From: Gordius sp. MW1
Lineage: Eukaryota; Nematomorpha; Gordioida; Gordea; Gordiidae
Length of the DNA stretch: 64,000 bases
Assembly: GCA_964036665.1 (NCBI GenBank)
Contig: OZ038533.1
Span: forward strand, 10,128,413-10,192,412
Reading direction: 5' to 3'
In this document: piece after piece, positions 33,652 to 46,260 of the stretch
Layout: the number at the start of each line of letters is the position of its first letter
Position numbering within the stretch: position 1 is the first letter of the stretch
The notes under the pieces: generated by a model
What the model was told of the DNA's origin: nothing
The model's input: only the letters and a program-made list of their open reading frames with translations
Databases searched by the model: none
Made by a program: the position numbers and the translations under genes

Positions 33652-35182
33652 TTATCCTCGATTGACTTCCGAAAAGAGGTTTTAAGCTGCGAGAACTATC
33701 ATTTTGACAAAAGACAACCTTTTATTGTTGCGACTAGTTTGTTGTATCGCAACGTGAGTGCTTAATTTTTCAAAAATGCACAATGCGATCATGATTTCAA
33801 AGTAATAGTTTTCTGATTCTGATAAATTTTTACTTGAGATCATAGAAACCACGTCTGAAAACGACAACTTTCATCGGATGAATACGGTTCAAAGAAAAAT
33901 ATGTGAAAAATTTTGAGGTAAAAATATTTATTTTTTTCGATTCTATGTGAAAGAGCGTAAAAAAATATATAAAAGTAAGCCAATTTGAGAATCCTACTCG
34001 ATTGACTTCCGAAAAAAGGTTTTAAGCTGCGAGAACTATCATTTTGACAAAAGACAACGTTTTATTGTTGCGACTAGTTTGTTGTATCGCAACGTGAGTG
34101 CTTAATTTTTCAAAAATCCACAATGCGATCATGATTTCAAAGTAATAGTTTTCTGATTCTGATAAATTTTTACTTGAGATCATAGAAACCACGTCTGAAA
34201 ACGACAACTTTCATCGGATGAATACGGTTCAAAGAAAGATATGTGAAAAATTTTGAGGTAAAAATATTTATTTTTTTCGATTCTATGTGAAAGAGCGGAA
34301 AAAAATATATAAAAGAAAGCCAATTTGAGAATCTTATTATTCTCGATTGACTTCTGAAAAGAGGTTTTAAGCTGCGAGAACTATCATTTTGACAAAAGAC
34401 AACGTTTTAATGTTGCGACTAGTTTGTTGTATAGCAACGTGAGTGCTTAATTTTTGAAATTGGCTCTATGCGATCATGATTTCAAAGTAATGGTTTTCAG
34501 ATTCTGATAAATTTTTACTTGGGATCATAGAAACCACGTCTGAAAACGACAACTTTCATCGGATGAATACGGTTCAAAGAAAAATATGTGAAAAATTTTG
34601 AGGTAAAAATATTTATTTTTTTCATGTGAAAGAGCGTAAAAAAATATATAAAAGTAAGCCAATTTGAGAATCCTATTATCCTCGATTGACTTCCGCAAAG
34701 AGGTTTTAAGCTGCGAGAACTATCATTTTGACAAAAGACAACGTTTTATTGTTGCGATTAGTTTGTTGTATCGCAACGTGAGTGCTTAATTTTTCAAAAA
34801 TGCATTAAGCGATCATGATTTCAAAGTAATAGTTTTCTGATTCTGATAAATTTTTACTTTTTATCATGGAAACCACGTCTGAAAACGAAAACTTTCATCG
34901 GATGAATACTGTTCAAAGAAAAATATGTGAAAGATTTTGAGGTAAAAATATTTATTTTTTTTAATTCTATATGAAAGAGCATGAAAAAATATATAAAAGT
35001 AAGCCAATTTGAGAATCCTATTATCCTCGATTGATTTCTGAAAAGAGGTTTTAAGCTGCGAGAACTATCATTTTGACAAAAGACAACGTTTTATTGTTGC
35101 GATTAGTTTGTTGTATCGCAACGTGAGTGCTTAATTTTTGAAAATGGCTCTATGCGATCATGATTTCAAAGTAATAGTTTTC
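33652..35182. repeat. Cassette copy 5; second copy of the 2,402-bp-offset pair
   Basis: The A* marker is at 33,992, the shared CATGTGAAAG deletion at 34,623 and GCATTAAGCG at 34,801. Soon after, near 35,210, the G monomer lost 7 bp (TTGGGATCCCACG for TGGGATCATAGAAACCACG), which ends the match with copy 4. Confidence 0.87.
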
Positions 35183-37859
35183 AGATTCTGATAAATTTTT
35201 ACTTGGGATCCCACGTCTGAAAACGACAACTTTCATCGGATGAATACGGTTCAAAGAAAAATATGTGAAAAATTTTGAGGTAAAAATATTTATTTTTTTC
35301 GATTCTATGTGAAAGAGCGTAAAAGAATATATAAAAGTAAGCAAATTTGAGAATCCTATTATTCTCGATTGACTTCCGAAAAGAGGTTTTAAGCTACGAG
35401 AACTATCATTTTGACAAAAGACAACGTTTTATTGTTGCGACTAGTTTGTTGTATCGCAACGTGAGTGCTTAATTTTTCAAAAATCCACAATGCGATCATG
35501 ATTTCAAAGTAATAGTTTTCTGATTCTGATAAATTTTTACTTGAGATCATAGAAACCACGTCTCAAAACGAAAACTTTCATCGGATGAATACGGTTCAAA
35601 GAAAAATATGTGAAAAATTTTGAGGTAAAAATATTTATTTTTTCGATTCTATGTGAAAGAGCGGAAAAAAATATATAAAAGAAAGCCAATTTGAGATCCT
35701 ATTATCCTCGATTCACTTCCGAAAAGAGGTTTTGATCTGCGAGAACTATCATTTTGACAAAAGACAACGTTTTATTGTTGCGATTAGTTTGTTGTATCGC
35801 AACGTGAGTGCTTAATTTTTCAAAAATGCATTATGCGATCATGATTTTAAAGTAATAGTTTTCTGATTCTGATAAATTTTTACTTTTTATCATGGAAACC
35901 ACGTCTGAAAACGACAACTTTCATCGGATGAATACGGTTCAAAGAAAAATATATGAAAAATTTTGAGGTAAAAATATTTATTTTTTTCAATTCTATATGA
36001 AAGAGCATGAAAAAATATATAAAAGTAAGCCAATTTGAGAATCCTATTATCCTCGATTGACTTCTGAAAAGAGGTTTTAAGCTGCGAGAACTATCATTTT
36101 GACAAAAGACAACGTTTTATTGTTGCGATTAGTTTGTTGTATCGCAACGTGAGTTCTTAATTTTTGAAAATGGCTCTATGCGATCATGATTTCAAAGTAA
36201 TAGTTTTCAGATTCTGATAATACTTGGGATCATAGAAACCACGTCTGAAAACGACAACTTTCATCGGATGAATACGGTTCAAAGAAAAATATGTGAAAAA
36301 TTTTGAGGTAAAAATATTTATTCTTTTCAATTCTATGTGAAAGAGCATGAAAAAGTATATAAAAGTAAGCCAATTTGAGAATCCTATTATCCGAGATTGA
36401 CTTCTGAAAAGAGGTTTTAAGCTGCGAGAACTATCATTTTGACAAAAGACAACGTTTTATTGTTGCGATTAGTTTGTTGTATCGCAACGTGAGTGCTTAA
36501 TTTTTGAAAATGGCTCTATGCGATCATGATTTCAAAGTAATAGTTTTCAGATTCTGATAAATTTTTACTTGGGATCATAGAAACCACGTCTGAAAACGAC
36601 AACTTTCATCGGATTACGGTTCAAAGAAAAATATGTGAAAAATTTTGAGGTAAAAATATTTATTTTTTTCGATTCTATGTGAAAGAGCGTAAAAAAATAT
36701 ATGAAAGTAAGCCAATTTGAGAATCCTATTATCCTCGATTGACTTCCGCAAAGAGGTTTTAAGCTGCGAGAACTATCATTTTGACAAAAGACAACGTTTT
36801 ATTGTTGCGATTAGTTGTTGTATCGCAACGTGATTGCTTAATTTTTCAAAAATGCATTATCCGATCATGATTTCAAAGTAATAGTTTTCTGATTCTGATA
36901 AATTTTTACTTTTTATCATGGAAACCACGTCTGAAAACGACAACTTTCATCGGATGAATACTGTTCAAAGAAAAATATGTGAAAGATTTTGAGGTAAAAA
37001 TATTAATTTTTTTTTAATTCTATATGAAAGAGCATGAAAAAATATATAAAAGTAAGCCAATTTGAGAATCCTATTATCCTCGATTGACTTCTGAAAAGAG
37101 GTTTTAAGCTGCGAGAACTATCATTTTGACAAAAGACAACGTTTTATTGTTGCGATTAGTTTGTTGTATCGCAACGTGAGTGCTTAATTTTTCAAAAATG
37201 CATTATGCGATCATGATTTTAAAGTAATAGTTTTCTGATTCTGATAAATTTTTACTTTTTATCATGGAAACCAGGTCTGAAAACGACAACTTTCATCGGA
37301 TGAATACGGTTCAAAGAAAAATATGTGAAAAATTTTGAGGTAAAAATATTTATTTTTTTTGATTCTATGTGAAAGAGCGTAAAAAAATATATAAAAGTAA
37401 GCCAATTTGAGAATCCTATTATCCTCGATTGACTTCCGCAAAGAGGTTTTAAGCTGCGAGAACTATCATTTTGACAAAAGACAACGTTTTATTGTTGCGA
37501 TTAGTTTGATGTATCGCAACGTGAGTGTTTAATTTTTCAAAAATGCATTATGCGATCATGATTTCAAAGTAATAGTTTTCTGATTCTGATAAATTTTTAC
37601 TTTTTATCATGGAAACCACGTCTGAAAACGACAACTTTCATCGGATGAATACTGTTCAAAGAAAAATATGTGAAAGATTTTGAGGTAAAAATATTTATTT
37701 TTTTTAATTCTATATGAAAGAGCATGAAAAAATATATAAAAGAAAGCCAATTTGAGAATCCTATTATCCTCGATTGACTTCTGAAAAGAGGTTTTAAGCT
37801 GCGAGAACTATCATTTTGACAAAAGACAACGTTTTATTGTTGCGATTAGTTTGTTGTAT
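35183..37859. repeat. Family B zone rich in T and G monomers with small indels
   Basis: About eight monomers. The stretch 36.5-37.0 kb shares CATCGGATTACGG (about 36,610) and ACGTGATTGCTTAA (about 36,830) with 26.06-26.29 kb, a long-range tie of about 10.5 kb. Around 37,526 and 37,871 a single T monomer with GAGTGTTTAATTTTTC is duplicated in tandem (345 bp). AAAGAAAGCC occurs here outside G*. Confidence 0.8.
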
Positions 37860-39930
37860 CGCAACGTGAGTGTTTAATTTTTCAAAAATGCATTATGCGA
37901 TCATGATTTCAATGTAATAGTTTTCTGATTCTGATAAATTTTTACTTTTTATCATGGAAACCACGTCTGAAAACGACAACTTTCATCGGATGAATACTGT
38001 TCAAAGAAAAATATGTGAAAGATTTTGAGGTAAAAATATTTATTTTTTTTAATTCTATATGAAAGAGCATGAAAAAATATATAAAAGAAAGCCAATTTGA
38101 GAATCCTATTATCCTCGATTGACTTCTGAAAAGAGGTTTTAAGCTGCGAGAACTATCATTTTGACAAAAGACAACGTTTTATTGTTGCGATTAGTTTGTT
38201 GTATCGCAACGTGAGTGCTTAATTTTTGAAAATGGCTCTATGCGATGATTTCAAAGTAATAGTTTTCAGATTCTGATAAATTTTTACTTGGGATCATAGA
38301 AACCACGTCTGAAAACGAAAACTTTCATCGGATGAATACGGTTCAAAGAAAAATATGTGAAAAATTTTGAGATAAAAATATTTATTTTTTTCCTTTCTAT
38401 GTGAAAGAGCATGAAAAAATGTATAAAGGTAAGATAATTTGAGAATCCTATTATCCTCGATTGACTTCCGAAATAAGGTTTTAAGCTGCGAGTACTATCA
38501 TTTTGACAAAAGACAACGTTTTATTGTTGCGACTAGTTTGTTGTATCGCAACTTGAGTGCTTAATTTTTAAAAAATCCACAATGCAATCATGATTTCAAA
38601 GTAATAGTTTTCTGATTCTGATAAATTTTTACTTGAGATCATAGAAACCACGTCTGAAAACGACAACTTTCATCGGATGAATACGGTTCAAAGAAAAATA
38701 TGTGAAAAATTTTGAGGTAAAAATATTTATTTTTTTTGATTCTATGTGAAAGAGCGTAAAAAAATATATAAAAGTAAGCCAATTTGAGAATCCTATTATC
38801 CTCGATTGACTTCCGCAAAGAGGTTTTAAGCTGCGAGAACTATCATTTTGACAAAAGACAACGTTTTATTGTTGCGATTAGTTTGTTGTATCGCTACGTG
38901 AGTGTTTAATTTTTCAAAAATGCATTATGCGATCATGATTTCAAAGTAATAGTTTTCTGATTCTGATAAATTTTTACTTTTTATCATGGAAACCACGTCT
39001 GAAAACGACAACTTTCATCGGATGAATACTGTTCAAAGAAAAATATGTGAAAGATTTTGAGGTAAAAATATTTATTTTTTTTAATTCTATATGAAAGAGC
39101 ATGAAAAAATATATAAAAGAAAGCCAATTTGAGAATCCTATTATCCTCGATTGACTTCTGAAAAGAGGTTTTAAGCTGCGAGAACTATCATTTTGACAAA
39201 AGACAACGTTTTATTGTTGCGATTAGTTTGTTGTATCGCAACGTGAGTGCTTAATTTTTGAAAATGGCTCTATGCGATGATTTCAAAGTAATAGTTTTCA
39301 GATTCTGATAAATTTTTACTTGGGATCATAGAAACCACGTCTGAAAACGAAAACTTTCATCGGATGAATACGGTTCAAAGAAAAATATGTGAAAAATTTT
39401 GAGATAAAAATATTTATATTTTTCCTTTCTATGTGAAAGAGCATGAAAAAATGTATAAAGGTAAGATAATTTGAGAATCCTATTATCCTCGATTGACTTC
39501 CGAAATAAGGTTTTAAGCTGCGAGTACTATCATTTTGACAAAAGACAACGTTTTATTGTTGCGACTAGTTTGTTGTATCGCAACTTGAGTGCTTAATTTT
39601 TAAAAAATCCACAATGCAATCATGATTTCAAAGTAATAGTTTTCTGATTCTGATAAATTTTTACTTGAGATCATAGAAACCACGTCTGAAAACGACAACT
39701 TTCATCGGATGAAAACGGTTCAAAGAAAAATATGTGAAAAATTTTGAGGTAAAAATATTTATTTTATTTGATTCTATGTGAAAGAGCGTAAAAAAATATA
39801 TAAAAGTAAGCCAATTTGAGAATCCTATTATCCTCGATTGACTTCCGCAAAGAGGTTTTAAGCTGCGAGAACTATCATTTGACAAAAGACAACGTTTTAT
39901 TGTTGCGATTAGTTTGTTGTATCGCAACGT
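37860..39930. repeat. Three-monomer higher-order repeat, two copies of 1,032 bp
   Basis: Rare markers repeat at 1,032 bp: GAGTGTTTAA (37,871/38,903), the 3-bp loss TGCGATGATTTC (38,243/39,275), TTCCTTTCTATG (38,391/39,423) with ATGTATAAAGGTAAGATAA, GACTTCCGAAATAAGG (38,461/39,493) and AATCCACAATGCAATCATG. The unit order is T, G, A-like. A third partial copy begins at 39,93x but then continues differently. Confidence 0.88.
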
Positions 39931-41800
39931 GAGTGTTTAATTTTTCAAAAATGCATTATGCGATCATGATTTCAAAGTAATAGTTTTCTGATTCTGATAA
40001 ATTTTCACTTTTTATCATGGAAACCACGTCTGAAAACGACAACTTTCATCGGATGAATACTGTTCAAAGAAAAATATGTGAAAGATTTTGAGGTAAAAAT
40101 ATTTATTTTTTTTAATTCTATATGAAAGAGCATGAAAAAATATATAAAAGAAAGCCAATTTGAGAATCCTATTATCCTCGATTGACTTCTGAAAAGAGGT
40201 TTTAAGCTGCGAGAACTATCATTTTGACAAAAGACAACGTTAGTTTGTTGTATCGCAACGTGAGTGTTTAATTTTTCAAAAATGCATTATGCGATCATGA
40301 TTTTAAAGTAATAGTTTTCTGATTCTGATAAATTTTTACTTTTTATCATGGAAACCACGTCTGAAAACGACAACTTTCATCGGATGAATACGGTTCAAAG
40401 AAAAATATGTGAAAAATTTTGAGGTAAAAATATTTATTTTTTTCAATTCTATATGAAAGAGCATGAAAAAATATATAAAAGTATTGAGAATCCTATTATC
40501 CTCGATTGACTTCCGCAAAGAGGTTTTAAGCTGCGAGAACTATCATTTTGACAAAAGACAACGTTTTATTGTTGCGATTAGTTTGTTGTATCGCAACGTG
40601 AGTGCTTAATTTTTCAAAAATGCATTATGCGATCATGATTTTAAAGTAATAGTTTTCTGATTCTGATAAATTTTTACTTTTTATCATGGAAACCACGTCT
40701 GAAAACGACAACTTTCATCGGATGAATACGGTTCAAAGAAAAATATGTGAAAAATTTTGAGGTAAAAATATTTATTTTTTTCAATTCTATATGAAAGAGC
40801 ATGAAAATATATATAAAAGTAAGCCAATTTGATAATCCTATTATCCTCGATTGACTTCTGAAAAGAGGTTTTAAGCTGCGAGAACTATCATTTTGACAAA
40901 AGACAACGTTTTATTGTTGCGATTAGTTTGTTGTATCGCAACGTGAGTGCTTAATTTTTGAAAATGGCTCTATGCGATCATGATTTCAAAGTAATAGTTT
41001 TCAGATTCTGATAAATTATTACTTAAAATCATAGAAACCACGTCTGAAAACGACAACTTTAATCGGATGAATACGGTTCAAAGAAAAATATGTGAAAAAT
41101 TTTGAGGTAAAAATATTTATTTTTTCAATTCTATGTGAAAGAGCATGAAAAAATGTATAAAAGTAAGATAATTTGAGAATCCTATTATCCTCGATTGACT
41201 TCCGAAATAAGGTTTTAAGCTGCGAGAACTATCATTTTGACAAAAGACAACGTTTTATTGTTGCGATTAGTTTGTTGTATCGCAACGTGAGTGCTTAATT
41301 TTTCAAAAATGCACTATGCGATCATGATTTCAAAGTAATAGTTTTCTGATTCTGATAAATTTTTACTTGAGATCATAGAAACCACGTCTGAAAACGACAT
41401 CTTTCATCGGATGAATACGGTTCAAAGAAAAATATGTGAAAAATTTTGAGGTAAAAATATTTATTTTTTTCAATTCTATCTGAAAGAGCATGAAAAAATA
41501 TATAAAAGTAAGCCAATTTTAGAATCCTTTTATCCTCGATTGACTTCTGAAAAGAGGTTTTAAGCTGCGAGAACTATCATTTTGACAAAAGACAACGTTT
41601 TATTGTTGCGATTAGTTTGTTGTATCGCAACGTGAGTGCTTAATTTTTAAAAATGGCTCTATGCGATCATGATTTCAAAGTAATAGTTTTCAGATTCTGA
41701 TAAATTTTTACTTGGGATCATAGAAACCACGTCTGAAAACGACAACTTTCATCGGATGAATACGTTTCAAAGAAAAATATGTGAAAATTTTGAGGTAATA
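39931..41800. repeat. Family B zone with several internal deletions
   Basis: About five and a half monomers. Losses seen: 14 bp at 40,240 (ACAACGTTAGTTTGTTG, which removes the left arm of the dyad) and 7 bp at 40,483 (AAAAGTATTGAGAATCC). The unit near 41.16-41.40 kb (AAGATAATTTGAG, CCGAAATAAGG, GACATCTTTCATCGG) recurs near 45.28-45.51 kb. Confidence 0.8.
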
Positions 41801-42950
41801 ACATTTATTTTTTTCCATTCTATGTGAAAGAGCATGAAAAAATGTATAAAAGTAAGACAATGTGAGAATCCTATTATCCTCGATTGACTTTTGAAAAGAG
41901 GTTCTAAGCTGCGAGAACTATCATTTTGACAAAAGACAACGTTTTATTGTTGCGATTAGTTTGTTGTATCGCAACGTGAGTGCTTAATTTTTCAAAAATG
42001 CACTATGCGATCATAATTTCAAAGTAATAGTTTTCTGATTCTGATAAATTTTTACTTGAGATCATAGAAACCACGTCTGAAAACGACAACTTTCATCGGA
42101 TGAATACGGTTCAAAGAAAAATATGTGAAAAATTTTGAGGTAAATATATTTATTTTTTTCAATTCTATGTGAAAGAGCATGAAAAAATATATAAAAGTAA
42201 GCCAATTTGAGAATCCTATTATCCTCGATTGACTTCTGAAAAGAGGTTTTAAGCTGCGACTATCATTTTGACAAAAGACAACGTTTTATTGTTGCGATTA
42301 GTTTGTTGTATCGCAACGTGAGTGCTTAATTTTTGAAAATGGCTCTATGCATGATTTCAAAGTAATAGTTTTCAGATTCTGATAAATTTTTACTTGGGAT
42401 CATAGAAACCACGTCTGAAAACGACAACTTTCATCGGATGAATACGGTTCAAAGAAAAATATGTGAAAAATTTTGAGGTAAAAACATTTATTCTTTTCAA
42501 TTCTATGTGAAAAAGATTTAAAAAATATATAAAAGTAAGCCAATTTGAGAATCCTATTATCCTCGATTGACTTCTGAAAAGAGGTTTTAAGCTGCGACTA
42601 TCATTTTGACAAAAGACAACGTTTTATTGTTGCGATTAGTTTGTTGTATCGCAACGTGAGTGCTTAATTTTTGAAAATGGCTTTATGCGATCATGATTTC
42701 AAAGTAATAGTTTTCAGATTCTGATAAATTTTTACTTGGGATCATAGAAACCACGTCTGAAAACGACAACTTTCATCGGATGAATACGGTTCAAAGAAAA
42801 ATATGTGAAAAATTTTGAGGTAAAAATATTTATTCTTTTCAATTCTATGTGAAAGAGCATGAAAAAGTATATAAAAGTAAGCCAATTTGAGAATCCTATT
42901 ATCCGAGATTGACTTCTGAAAAGAGGTTTTAAGCTGCGAGAACTATCATT
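41801..42950. repeat. Multi-monomer block recurring at about 46.27-47.70 kb
   Basis: Markers in order: AAGACAATGTGAG, GAGGTTCTAAGC, CATAATTTCAAAG, GGTAAATATATTTA, TAAGCTGCGACTATC (3-bp loss, 42,250), CTATGCATGATTTC (4-bp loss, 42,346), GTAAAAACATTTATTC, AAAAGATTTAAAAAATA, TAAGCTGCGACTATC again, then GGCTTTATGCG. The downstream copy has the same order with one extra monomer. Confidence 0.84.
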
Positions 42951-45900
42951 TTGACAAAAGACAACGTTTTATTGTTGCGATTAGTTTGTTGTATCGCAAC
43001 GTGAGTGCTTAATTTTTGAAAATGGCTCTATGCGATCATGATTTCAAAGTAATAGATTTCAGATTCTGATAAATTTTTACTTGGGATCATAGAAAGCACG
43101 TCTGAAAACGACAACTTTCATCGGATGAATACGGTTCAAAGAAAAATATGTGAAAAATTTTGAGGTAAAAATATTTATTTTTTTCGATTCTATGTGAAAG
43201 AGCGTAAAAAAATATATAAAAGTAAGCCAATTTGAGAATCCTATTATCCTCGATTGACTTCCGCAAAGAGGTTTTAAGCTGCGAGAATTATCATTTTGAC
43301 AAAAGACAACGTTTTATTGTTGCGATTAGTTTGTTGTATCGCAACGTGAGTGCTTAATTTTTCAAAAATTTATTATGCGATCATGATTTCAAAGTAATAG
43401 TTTTCTGATTCTGATAAATTTTTACTTTTTATCATGGAAACCACGTCTGAAAACGACAACTTTCATCGGATGAATACGGTTCAAAAAAAAATATGTGAAA
43501 AATTTTGAGGTAAAAATATTTATTTTTTTCAATTCTATATGAAAGAGCATGAAAAAATATATAAAAGTAAGCCAATTTGAGAATCCTATTATCCTCGATT
43601 GACTTCTGAAAAGAGGTTTTAAGCTGCGAGAACTATCATTTTGACAAAAGACAACGTTTTATTGTTGCGATTAGTTTGTTGTATCGCAACGTGAGTGCTT
43701 AATTTTTGAACATGGCTCTATGCGATCATGATTTCAAAGTAATAGTTTTCAGATTCTGATAAATTTTAACTTGTAGAAACCACGTCTTAAAACGACAACT
43801 TTCATCGGATGAATACGGTTCAAAGAGAAATATGTGAAAAATTTTGAGGTAAAAATATTTATTTTTTTCAATTCTATGTGAAAGAGCATGAAAAAATATA
43901 TAAAAGTAAGCCAATTTGAGATCCTATTATCCTCGATTGACTTCTGAAAAGAGGTTTTAAGCTGCGAGAACTATCATTTTGACAAAAGACAACGTTTTAT
44001 TGTTGCGATTAGTTTGTTGTATCGCAACGTGAGTGCTTAATTTTTGAAAATGGCTCTATGCGATCATGATTTCAAAGTAATAGTTTTCAGATTCTGATAA
44101 ATTTTTACTTGGGATCATAGAAACCACGTCTGAAAACGACAACTTTCATCGGATGAATACGGTTCAAAGAAAAATATGTGAAAAATTTTGAGGTAAAAAT
44201 ATTTATTCTTTTCAATTCTATGTGAAAGAGCATGAAAAAGTATATAAAAGTAAGCCAATTTGAGAATCCTATTATCCGAGATTGACTTCTGAAAAGAGGT
44301 TTTAAGCTGCGAGAATTATCATTTTGACAAAAGACAACGTTTTATTGTTGCGATTAGTTTGTTGTATCGCAACGTGAGTGCTTCAAAAATTTATTATGCG
44401 ATCATGATTTCAAAGTAATAGTTTTCTGATTCTGATAAATTTTTACTTTTTATCATGGAAACCACGTCTGAAAACGACAACTTTCATCGGATGAATACGG
44501 TTAAAAAAAAAATATGTGAAAAATTTTGAGGTAAAAATATTTATTTTTTTCAATTCTATATGAAAGAGCATGAAAAAATATATAAAAGTAAGCCAATTTG
44601 AGAATCCTATTATCCTCGATTGACTTCTGAAAAGAGGTTTTAAGCTGCGAGAACTATCATTTTGACAAAAGACAACGTTTTATTGTTGCGATTAGTTTGT
44701 TGTATCGCAACGTGAGTGCTTAATTTTTGAAAATGGCTCTATGCGATCATGATTTCAAAGTAATAGTTTTCAGATTCTGATAAATTTTTACTTGTAGAAA
44801 CCACGTCTGAAAACGACAACTTTCATCGGATGAATACGGTTCAAAGAGAAATATGTGAAAAATTTTGAGGTAAAAATATTTATTTTTTTCAATTCTATGT
44901 GAAAGAGCATAAAAAAATATATAAAAGTAAGACAATGTGAGAATCCTATTATGCTCGATTGACTTTTGAAAAGAGGTTCTAAGCTGCGAGAACTATCATT
45001 TTGACAAAAGACAACGTTTTATTGTTGCGATTAGTTTGTTGTATCGCAACGTGAGTGCTTAATTTTTCAAAAATGCACTATGCGATCATAATTTCAAAGT
45101 AATTGTTGTCTGATTCTGATAAATTTTTACTTGAGATCATAGAAACCACGTCTGAAAACGACAACTTTCATCGGATGAATACGGTTCAAAGAAAAATATG
45201 TGAAAAATTTTGAGGTAAAAATATTTATTTTTTTCAATTCTATGTGAAAGAGCATGAAAAAATGTATAAAAGTAAGATAATTTGAGAATCCTATTATCCT
45301 CGATTGACTTCCGAAATAAGGTTTTAAGCTGCGAGAACTATCATTTTGACAAAAGACAACGTTTTATTGTTGCGATTAGTTTGTTGTATCGCAACGTGAG
45401 TGCTTAATTTTTCAAAAATGCACTATGCGATCATGATTTCAAAGTAATAGTTTTCTGATTCTGATAAATTTTTACTTGAGATCATAGAAACCACGTCTGA
45501 AAACGACATCTTTCATCGGATGAATACGGTTCAAAGAAAAATATGTGAAAAATTTTGAGGTAAAAATATTTATTTTTTTCAATTCTATGTGAAAGAGCAT
45601 GAAAAAATATATAAAAGTAAGCCAATTTGAGAATCCTATTATCCTCGATTGACTTCTGAAAAGAGGTTTTAAGCTGCGAGAACTATCATTTTGACAAAAG
45701 ACAACGTTTTATTGTTGCGATTAGTTTGTTATATCGCAACGTGAGTGCTTAATTTTTGAAAATGGCTCTATGCGATCATGATTTCAAAGTAATAGTTTTC
45801 AGATTCTGATAAAGTTTTACTTGGGATCATAGAAACCACGTCTGAAAACGACAACTTTCATCGGATGAATACGGTTCAAAGAAAAATATGTGAAAAATTT

Positions 45901-46260
45901 TGAGGTAAAAATATTTATTCTTTTCAATTCTATGTGAAAGAGCATGAAAAAGTATATAAAAGTAAGCCAATTTGAGAATCCTATTATCCGAGATTGACTT
46001 CTGAAAAGAGGTTTTAAGCTGCGAGAACTATCATTTTGACAAAAGACAACGTTTAATTGTTGCGATTAGTTTGTTGTATCGCAACGTGAGTGCTTAATTT
46101 TTGAAAATGGCTCTATGCGATCATGATTTCAAAGTAATAGTTTTCAGATTCTGATAAATTTTTACTTGTAGAAACCACGTCTGAAAACGACAACTTTCAT
46201 CGGATGAATACGGTTCAAAGAGAAATATGTGAAAAATTTTGAGGTAAAACATTTATTTTT
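42951..46260. repeat. Family B zone, G-rich, with shared 6-bp-class deletions
   Basis: About ten monomers. A G-class unit lacking GGATCA (ACTTGTAGAAACC) occurs at 43,771, 44,791 and 46,161. The unit pair at 43.4 and 44.4 kb shares CAAAAATTTATTATGCG and a run of A after CGGTT. At 44,381 the G-to-T join GAGTGCTTCAAAAATTT lost TAATTTTT. AAGACAATGTGAG and GAGGTTCTAAGC recur at 44.93 kb. Confidence 0.8.
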
